From positions 1-58,580 of the forward strand of contig JAFURH010000025.1 in assembly GCA_017471945.1 (NCBI GenBank): a stretch of 58,580 bases of DNA. Reading direction: 5' to 3'. Each line of letters starts with the position of its first letter. Positions within the stretch are counted from its first letter, which is position 1. The notes below the pieces were generated by a model. It was not told the DNA's origin and made no database searches. It worked only from the letters and a program-made list of their open reading frames with translations. A program made the position numbers and the translations under genes. This document shows positions 52,881 through 58,580 of this stretch, in pieces. The stretch is from Clostridia bacterium (GTDB lineage: Bacteria > Bacillota > Clostridia > Christensenellales > Borkfalkiaceae).

Positions 52881-53023
52881 ATGAAGATAATTTTGAAAAC
52901 TAGCGGTCAGATTTCTCCGATTAGATTACCGAAAGATTTGGTTTGATTGGACGTAGAAACAAACGGCATTGATAACATTACAACTTACGCATTTGAATTA
53001 AAGGAGAAAAGAAAAAAATGCTA
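52881..53023 (+). pseudogene. Small ORF interrupted by TGA
   Basis: ATG at 52881 opens 21 codons (MKIILKTSGQISPIRLPKDL...) to TGA 52944-52946. The same frame then continues 24 codons (LDVETNGIDNITTYAFELKE...) to TAG at 53019-53021. Composition on both sides looks coding. No ribosome binding site at 52881. Likely the scrap of a small gene; it fills the 188-base gap before the next CDS. Confidence 0.3.
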
Positions 53024-54901
53024 GCGTATAAAGTAATAGCAAGCACAAACTACGGCGTTTGTAGATATAATCAAGAAACGGTTATGTTTCAAGCGGATAA
53101 AGATTATGAGGAGGCGTTTTGGGATATTGAAGTTTCCTTTGAGAAATGGGAGGAGGATTGTTATATCTTTGCGCCCGCTTGCGTATACAACGGAAACCGT
53201 TATAAAAAAGCGGTAAGACCGTTAGGAGCTCTTATGTATTATAAATCGGATATGGGAAAAAATGCCGAAAATTTGGGAGCTAAAAGCATTCCGGGGCTTA
53301 ATAAAGACGGAAGTGGGAAAATTGAGGTGACGGCAGGGGATATGGCAACCCCTTGCGTTGGGATATTTTTTAAGAAGGCGCAAAAAGCGTTTTTCGTGTT
53401 TACGGAGCAGGAAATAAAGGGAAAAAATCTTGGATTTTGCATACGGGAAAGGAATATTCAAATTCAATATCCTTGTAATCGAGAAAGCGTATACGTTTGT
53501 AGCTATGCGCAAAAAGAAACGGGGGAATATTGGACGAAAGATTTCGGGGTTGCGGTAAAAAAAGACGAAGCCATTTCTTCAAAGTTGTTAATATGCACGT
53601 ATGATTGTAAAGACCTTTCTGCGTTTTATGAAATATTTTTCAATATAAGAAAAATATTGATGCGTGATGAGCGCGCCCAAAATCTCTATACCGACGAGCT
53701 GTTAAAGATTATGGAAAATCACTTTAACGAGTATAATTGGAGCGGGCAATATTACGGAACGGCAAATAAAAAACAATGGCAGGCAGGGTGGTGTGGACCC
53801 GTAGCGTCCTCGTATGCCTTGTATAAGCTGGGCGACGAAACCACGAAAGCGCGTGCGATAAAAACAATGGATTGGCTGACATCACATATTGCGCCTACGA
53901 GTTTTTTCTACGGAATGATATACGACGGCGTCATAGAAGACGACAGCTTTTATCAAATACAGAAAAGAAATGGAAAGGCAGACGAAGGGTATCTTGCCAT
54001 GAAAGACGCTCACTTTATTAGAAAAAGTGGCGACGTTTTGTTGTTTCTTTATAAACACTTTGAAGTCATGCCTGTAAAGGAAAAATGGGTACAGTCGGCA
54101 AAAGGTTGTGCCGATGCTTTTGTTCGCTTATTTGAAAAGTACGGTACGTTCGGGCAATTTGTGAACATTGAAACGGGCGAAATGCAAATAGGGCTTTCAT
54201 GCGCAGGCGCATCAGCTATCGGTGGACTTGTCAAATCGTGGGAGTACTTCAATAATCCCGTATATTTGGATGTGGCAAAAAAAGCAGGGGATTTTTATTA
54301 CGAAAATTTTATTTCAAAAGGAATTACTTGTGGCGGTGCGGGAGATATCCTTACGGTGGCTGACAGCGAAAGCTCCTACGGTTTCGTGGAAAGCTACGTG
54401 CTTTTATATGAAGCGACGAAAGAGGAAAAATGGTTGCAGTACGCAAAAGAAAGCGTACACTTATTCTCGTCTTGGGTAATGACGTATGCGTATAAATTCC
54501 CCGAAGGCTGTGAATTTGACCGTTTAAAAGTTAATACGGTAGGAAGCGTTTTTGCTAACGTACAAAACAAACATTCTGCACCGGGAATTTGTACGTATTC
54601 CGGCGACACGTTATACCGTTTATATCAGCATACTGGAGAAACGGAATATCTCGAATTGATTAAAGATATAGTCTTTTTCATTCCACAGTGTGTATCTATG
54701 CCAAATCGTCCTATTTACGACTGGTATCACAAATACGGGGAAATCGAAGGTCGTTTGCCGAACGGTCGTATTTGTGAAAGAGTAAATACGAGTGATTGGG
54801 AAACGCAACGCTACGTTGGCGGCGTCTTTAACGTTGGCTGTTGGTGTGAAACGTCGCTAATTTTAACCTTTGCAGAATTAAAGGAACTTGTGAATAACTA
54901 A
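53018..54901 (+). CDS. Putative (alpha/alpha)6-barrel glycosidase, family not assigned
   Basis: A 627-residue cytoplasmic protein behind AAAGGAG. Residues 1-210 are beta-rich. Residues 220-620 form a series of helical hairpins (WQAGWCGPVASSYALYKLGD, YFNNPVYLDVAKKAGDFYYE, SSYGFVESYVLLYEATKEEK, TYSGDTLYRLYQHTGETEYL) as in six-hairpin glycosidases. A D-glucuronyl epimerase/GH88/GH105-like fold is possible, but I see no diagnostic motif. A near-identical copy of its last 50 codons is found at 55941-56090, proof of a lost paralogue. Confidence 0.55.
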   Translation: MLAYKVIASTNYGVCRYNQETVMFQADKDYEEAFWDIEVSFEKWEEDCYIFAPACVYNGNRYKKAVRPLGALMYYKSDMGKNAENLGAKSIPGLNKDGSGKIEVTAGDMATPCVGIFFKKAQKAFFVFTEQEIKGKNLGFCIRERNIQIQYPCNRESVYVCSYAQKETGEYWTKDFGVAVKKDEAISSKLLICTYDCKDLSAFYEIFFNIRKILMRDERAQNLYTDELLKIMENHFNEYNWSGQYYGTANKKQWQAGWCGPVASSYALYKLGDETTKARAIKTMDWLTSHIAPTSFFYGMIYDGVIEDDSFYQIQKRNGKADEGYLAMKDAHFIRKSGDVLLFLYKHFEVMPVKEKWVQSAKGCADAFVRLFEKYGTFGQFVNIETGEMQIGLSCAGASAIGGLVKSWEYFNNPVYLDVAKKAGDFYYENFISKGITCGGAGDILTVADSESSYGFVESYVLLYEATKEEKWLQYAKESVHLFSSWVMTYAYKFPEGCEFDRLKVNTVGSVFANVQNKHSAPGICTYSGDTLYRLYQHTGETEYLELIKDIVFFIPQCVSMPNRPIYDWYHKYGEIEGRLPNGRICERVNTSDWETQRYVGGVFNVGCWCETSLILTFAELKELVNN

Positions 54902-54905
54902 AATA

Positions 54906-55001
54906 ATGATATATAGGAGAAACAGTATCACTTACGACGTGGAGCCGGTAAACCGTTTTGAGGGCGTAGTGTCGAATACAGCGCAAGAGGCGGTCGATTA
55001 A
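54906..55001 (+). pseudogene. Short ORF, probable gene remnant
   Basis: A 31-codon frame (MIYRRNSITYDVEPVNRFEG...) from ATG 54906 to TAA 54999-55001. It lacks a ribosome binding site and looks like the C-terminal tail of a larger lost protein. It is the only content of the 116-base gap between the glycosidase and the transporter. Confidence 0.3.
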
Positions 55002-55017
55002 GTAAAAGAGGTTAATT

Positions 55018-55893
55018 GTGATAGGATATTTATGTATTGTGCTTGCAGTATGCACGAGCTTAACCGAAGGGTTGTTGATTAAACAATATAATAAGAAACA
55101 CGAAAAAGGCGGATTTGTTTTTACTGCGATTATATCTCTTTTTTCAATGTTGTTTTTCTTGGTTTTTGACCTCATTACGGATAAAAAGGGTTTAACCTTT
55201 TCTGTAGAGATGTTGCCGTATGCTATTGCCGCGGGAATCGTGTATTGTGTGGCTTCCGTGCTTACGTTTTTCGCTTTGAAATATGGTTCGTATGCTTTGA
55301 CGATGCTAATTTTATCGTATTCCTTAATTTTTACAACTATATACGGGCTTATCTTTTTAAATGAAAGAGTGAAGGTTTTTACTTACATAGGGTTTGTGTT
55401 GATTGCATTATCCTTGTTTTTTGTTCGCGTACAAAAGACGGAGGAAGACCAGCAGAAAAAAAATCTGTTTTTGTGGCTTTTGTTTGTATTCATATCAGTA
55501 GCTTGCGCGGGAATGTTCGGCGTAATTCAGCGTATGCAACAAATCCGTTTTGAAGATGCGGTTACGAGAGAATTTATGGTTATCGCGCTTGGGAGTGCTA
55601 CGGTAATATCATTTGGTATTGGTTTGTATTCCGATAAAAAAGATTGCTTGCAAATTTTGAAGCAAGGATTACCGTATGCGGCAACGGCGGGCGTAGCAAA
55701 CGGGGCAACGAATATGTTGAGTATGTTTGTATATACGTTAATGCCGATTTCTATCGTATCGCCGACAAGTGCAGGGGTCAAAATCGTTATTTCTTTTATA
55801 TTATCTTGTTTGGTTTTCAAGGAAAAGTTCTTAAAACGGCAGGTTTTAGGTGTTGTTTTAGGTGGCATTGCAGTTGTGCTTTTGAATATTTAG
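55018..55893 (+). CDS. EamA/DMT-superfamily transporter (GTG start)
   Basis: A 291-residue integral membrane protein with about ten predicted helices in two homologous halves, the EamA pattern. Halves end with YALTMLILSYSLIFTTIYGL and ISIVSPTSAGVKIVISFILS, each followed by a FLNERVK / VFKEKFLKR segment typical of the family. GTG start at 55018 behind AGAGG. It may export or import a sugar or metabolite made by the locus; the substrate cannot be predicted. It stands amid gene remnants but is intact. Confidence 0.8.
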   Translation: MIGYLCIVLAVCTSLTEGLLIKQYNKKHEKGGFVFTAIISLFSMLFFLVFDLITDKKGLTFSVEMLPYAIAAGIVYCVASVLTFFALKYGSYALTMLILSYSLIFTTIYGLIFLNERVKVFTYIGFVLIALSLFFVRVQKTEEDQQKKNLFLWLLFVFISVACAGMFGVIQRMQQIRFEDAVTREFMVIALGSATVISFGIGLYSDKKDCLQILKQGLPYAATAGVANGATNMLSMFVYTLMPISIVSPTSAGVKIVISFILSCLVFKEKFLKRQVLGVVLGGIAVVLLNI

Positions 55894-55902
55894 GAGACTG
55901 AA

Positions 55903-56090
55903 ATGAAGATATTATTTTTAGGCGACAGTATTACGAAGGTCTTTTGCCGAACGGTCGTATTTGCGAAAGGGTAAATACGAGTGATTGGGAAACGCAACGC
56001 TACGTTGGCGGCGTATTTAACGTTGGCTGTTGGCCGGAAACGTCGTTGGTTTTAATTTTTGCCGAACTGGCGGAACTTTTTGAAGAGTAA
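55903..56090 (+). pseudogene. Deletion chimera: SGNH esterase start joined to glycosidase tail
   Basis: ATG at 55903 with GGAG upstream reads MKILFLGDSITK, the opening of an SGNH esterase, then runs out of frame to a stop at 55972-55974. From about 55935 the DNA is close to a copy of the end of the 53018 gene (54751-54901), and the other frame reads LPNGRICERVNTSDWETQRY to a stop at 56088-56090. CGAAGGTC is shared by both parents at the join. Most of an esterase gene and most of a glycosidase paralogue have been lost. Confidence 0.85.
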
Positions 56091-56110
56091 GAGGAGTAAG
56101 GAGCTAAAAA

Positions 56111-56650
56111 ATGAAAGTTTATAAAATTACCGATTTAGAGTTTCGTGAATACGGTAGGGTTTTACAAGGCCACGATTTTTACAGCTTGTTTAAGGCTTTA
56201 TCGGATCTTGAAATTCCCGATACGGGGATTACGTATGAGCCTTCTATTAAAAAGTTGGAAGAAAACGGAGAGTTTTACAAGATTGTTAATCGTGGTTTTG
56301 GAGGGATGCCTATACAAATAGGCTATGTAGGCGGAAAAAATAAAATTCTTAACTGTTTAGAATATCACAAATCAAGCGAATTTAATGTTGCGCTTGACGA
56401 TGTAATTTTAATATTAGGCAAACAAACTGAAATGGAGGGCGATTCGTTCGATACATCGCGTTGTAAAGCGTTTTTAATACCCGCAGGACAAGGCGTAGAG
56501 CTCTTTGCGACGACGCGCCAAATGCAGAGGGGCTGCGTAGTCGCGATTCGCAATGCGGTATGTTTGCAACGGGTAAAGTTTTGCGTAGATATAATATTCC
56601 GTTTACTTATCTCACGAATTCTTGGATTGACGGGGAGGAGTTTAAGTTAG
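56111..56650 (+). pseudogene. DUF4867 protein, 3'-truncated by fusion
   Basis: Residues 1-136 match DUF4867 proteins (YKITDLEFREYGRVLQGHDF, DDVILILGKQTEM, CKAFLIPAGQGVELFATT), cupin-like proteins often encoded beside sugar isomerases. After about 56510 the frame leaves the family and reads through the body of the next gene out of frame to 56650, giving a 43-residue false tail (RQMQRGCVVAIRN). The ribosome binding site and start are intact, so a truncated product may still be made. The true C terminus is lost. Confidence 0.75.
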
Positions 56651-57429
56651 GCTTTGCACGCTTTTTGCGGGTTGTAAACGTAGTAAAGTCATTGAAAAAT
56701 CTTAATATTTTGCAAATCTCTACTCGTCCGGAGCCTTTTTGTAGCGTGATTTGTAATGAAAACGAACTTATCGAAAAATTCAACGTACATCTTTATCCGA
56801 TAACCTTGCACGATTTGATGAAGAAAATGGACGAGGCGGAAAAAGAGGACGGCGAAGAATATCGGGAAACGGTGAGGCTTATCAAAAGCATAGACCGTAT
56901 CGGCGATTCGCAAAGAATTTTTAAGGTTGCAGCTTTAAAGGTGGCGATGAAACGCTTGGCGCAAAAATATCGTTGTCGGGCGATTGCTATTCAATGTTGG
57001 ACGGCTTTGCAGGAGCTTGCACATATAATGCCTTGCCACGCAAACGCTTTGCTAACGGACGAGGGAATTCCAACGGTGTGTGAAACGGATATACACGGCG
57101 CGATTACCGCTGTAATGATGCAGGCGGTGGGGATGGGGGAAACTACTCCTTTCTTTGCCGATCTCACCGTCCGTCATCCTACGAACGAGAACGCAAAGCT
57201 TTTATGGCATTGCGGAAATTTTCCTTATTCCTTAGCGAAGGATAAAGGTGAGGCAACGGTGGGAGAAAGCCGTTATCACGACAATCACTACGGTATTTCC
57301 GAATGGGAACTGAAAGAGGGCGTTTTAACCGTTGCAAGGTTTGACGGCGATCACGGAGAATACAAGCTGTTTATCGGCGAGGCGAATACGACGACAGGAC
57401 CTAAAAACGTTGAGCTACGTTTGGATTGA
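56509..57429 (+). pseudogene. L-fucose isomerase-like gene, 5'-truncated, with a C-terminal frameshift
   Basis: The frame at 56560 is open upstream and already in family sequence: DAPNAEGLRSRDSQCG precedes MFATGKVLRRYNIPF, so the missing N-terminal part was cut off at the fusion with the DUF4867 gene. About 300 residues remain, with CWTALQELAHIMPCHANALL, PTVCETDIHGA and ADLTVRHPTNENA of L-fucose isomerase-like proteins, including probable metal ligands Glu and Asp. Near the end, a five-A run (57403-57407) shifts the frame. This gene would convert a 6-deoxy or related aldose to its ketose. It is dead as it stands. Confidence 0.85.
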
Positions 57430-57610
57430 AGTAGAAAATTGGGCAAAATGGGAACATAAATTAGTGGAAGGACCCTATATTCATCGCGTTTCGGGAATTT
57501 ACGGAAAATTCGGGGAAATTTTGTTGGAATCTTGTAAATACATACCCGGTTTAACGCCTGACGTCGCTACGCCCGACGCTGAAAGCTTAAAAAGTCGTTG
57601 GACGATATAA
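57404..57610 (+). pseudogene. C-terminal fragment of the L-fucose isomerase-like gene
   Basis: In the next frame the family sequence continues: KTLSYVWIEVENWAKWEHKL, GPYIHRVSGIYGKFGEILLE and CKYIPGLTPDV, to a stop at 57608-57610. Dropping one A from the run at 57403-57407 joins it perfectly to the body (GPKTLSYVW). A genuine one-base insertion or a homopolymer error are both possible. Confidence 0.85.
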
Positions 57611-57628
57611 AAATAAAGGTGCGATCTT

Positions 57629-58432
57629 ATGCAACACGATTTTGAAATTATTGATTTTCACACTCACCCGTTTTTGAGCAAGGCTTATAATACTTGTAAT
57701 CATAAAGAGGTATTGCGCGATATGTCCGCTGAAAATACTCTATCTTTAATGCAGAAGTTGGGTGTGAATAAAATTTGCGGAGCTGTCGTTTCGGTTGATT
57801 CGATGGGAGGACCGTTGTACGAAAATCATTGGCAAAGAATCAGTGATTGGAATTCGCAAGCGTTAGAGCTTAAAAAAATCTACGGAGATTTTTATATTCC
57901 AGGCTTTCATATTCACCCTGATTTCGTTGAAGAATCCTGCCTTGAAATAGATCGTATGCACGGGCAAGGTGTCCGTTTTTTGGGCGAATTAGATCCTTAT
58001 TTATGCGGATATCAGTCGTATAGTTCGGAAAATATGAAAATAATCATTGATTATGCAACGAAAAAGAATATGGTTGTCAGTATTCATACAATGTTAGACG
58101 ACGATATGGACGCTTTTGTGGAACAACATCCCGATACTACGATCGTTGCGGCTCATCCCAACGAATACAAAGGGTTTATGCGGCATTTGCAGCGTTTAAA
58201 AAAATACCCTAATTATTATCTTGACCTTTCGGGGTACGGGGTATTTCGTCACGGTATGTTAAGGCGCGCTATTGACGAGGCGGGGGTGCATAAAATTTTA
58301 TACGGTTCGGATTTTCCTACGTGTAATCCAGGAATGTACGTGGGAAGCGTTTTGTTAGACCCGCTCATAACGGACGAAGAGAAACGCATTGTATTTGCAG
58401 AAAACGCAAAACGTTTATTGAAATTAAAATAA
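57629..58432 (+). CDS. TIM-barrel metal-dependent amidohydrolase/lactonase
   Basis: A 267-residue protein of the amidohydrolase_2 superfamily. Metal ligands: DFHTHPFL at the N terminus, GFHIHPDF near residue 93, VSIHTMLDD near 150, VAAHPNEY and YGSDFPTCNPG near 232 (catalytic Asp). The fold includes fuconolactonases and decarboxylases. Beside a fucose isomerase-like gene, a sugar-lactonase role is plausible. It starts 18 bases after the broken isomerase gene, without a clear ribosome binding site beyond AAAGG, and appears intact. Confidence 0.82.
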   Translation: MQHDFEIIDFHTHPFLSKAYNTCNHKEVLRDMSAENTLSLMQKLGVNKICGAVVSVDSMGGPLYENHWQRISDWNSQALELKKIYGDFYIPGFHIHPDFVEESCLEIDRMHGQGVRFLGELDPYLCGYQSYSSENMKIIIDYATKKNMVVSIHTMLDDDMDAFVEQHPDTTIVAAHPNEYKGFMRHLQRLKKYPNYYLDLSGYGVFRHGMLRRAIDEAGVHKILYGSDFPTCNPGMYVGSVLLDPLITDEEKRIVFAENAKRLLKLK

Positions 58433-58449
58433 AAAAGGAGAAATAAAAA

Positions 58450-58580
58450 ATGGAAGCGTTAGTCATTATGCTTAGGAACGTTTTAGTGTTCGTCGCGCTT
58501 GCGTTGCCTGGATTCATTTTGGTTAAAGGGAAAATTATCGGCGGAAAGGAATCGGGCGCGCTGTCTAAGCTTTTGACCTA
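58450..58580 (+). CDS. AEC-family (auxin efflux carrier-like) transporter, N-terminal part
   Basis: An ORF starting at ATG 58450 behind AAAGGAG and open to the end of the window (43 codons). The first helix, MLRNVLVFVALALPGFILVK, followed by GKIIGGKESGALSKLL, is the pattern at the start of AEC-family permeases, where a first helix leads to a Gly-Lys and a LSKLL segment. The rest lies outside the window, so the call rests on a short match. It would extend the locus with a possible organic-acid or metabolite exporter. Confidence 0.6.
   Translation, partial: MEALVIMLRNVLVFVALALPGFILVKGKIIGGKESGALSKLLT

Noticed and set aside
1..58580. CRISPR array, restriction-modification or toxin-antitoxin system
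   Set aside because: No regularly spaced repeats and no such protein families were seen on either strand.
22700..58580. Second attachment site (copy of the tRNA-Thr 3' end)
   Set aside because: Looked for AGTCCGGCC and GTAGCTCCA by eye and saw none; a computed search is needed before stating absence firmly.

Overview
The window looks like a chromosomal segment of a low-to-mid GC Gram-positive anaerobe of the class Clostridia; a Christensenellales-type gut bacterium is my guess. The support is the murB / PHP / whiA / dnaE / pfkA order, an oxygen-independent ribonucleotide reductase with NrdR boxes, AGGAGG ribosome binding sites, lipoprotein signal peptides and CUT1 sugar transport without a local ATPase. 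The genus assignment is inference; the gene content is read from the sequence.

Region 1 (1-17.97 kb) is core chromosome: the end of a phosphohexomutase, a dipeptidase, an amino-sugar unit (AraC regulator divergent from a ROK kinase gene interrupted by an in-frame TAA, then nagA), the murB-PHP-whiA-dnaE-pfkA cluster, a possible structured RNA, a small Cys-rich protein with a membrane protein, nrdD-nrdG under NrdR boxes, and tRNA-Thr(CGT).

Region 2 (18.0-about 22 kb) is the visible left end of an integrative element at the 3' end of the tRNA: a tyrosine integrase with a structured leader holding a start-stop codon pair, a MobV/Pre-type protein whose catalytic histidines appear to be missing, and a protein with a sigma-region-4-like helix-turn-helix. 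The DNA here and beyond is AT-richer than region 1. I saw no second att copy by eye, so the right end may lie outside the window.

Region 3 (22-26 kb) is an AraC-controlled operon: AtuA-like (DUF1446), DUF4387 and the two subunits of a class I fumarase / tartrate dehydratase-type hydro-lyase.

Region 4 (26.2 kb to the end) is a large carbohydrate-utilisation locus. An AraC regulator sits between two promoters that share a 48-bp upstream element with 46 of 48 bases identical. One promoter drives an SGNH esterase. The other begins a co-directional run of over 20 kb: a predicted glycoside hydrolase, an ABC importer, three large exported proteins, a Gfo/Idh oxidoreductase, a 46-aa peptide, a fourth exported protein, an esterase, GH95-like and GH36-like enzymes and further hydrolases. 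Its 3' end is decaying: two deletion chimeras, a frameshifted L-fucose isomerase-like gene and several gene scraps, followed by an intact amidohydrolase and the start of an AEC-type transporter. Fucose/galactose-containing glycans are the best guess for substrate.

A recurring odd feature is TATAAT-like -10 boxes placed exactly 6 bases before an ATG without a Shine-Dalgarno sequence. Two AraC genes and the HTH gene of the element show it, which suggests leaderless mRNAs.
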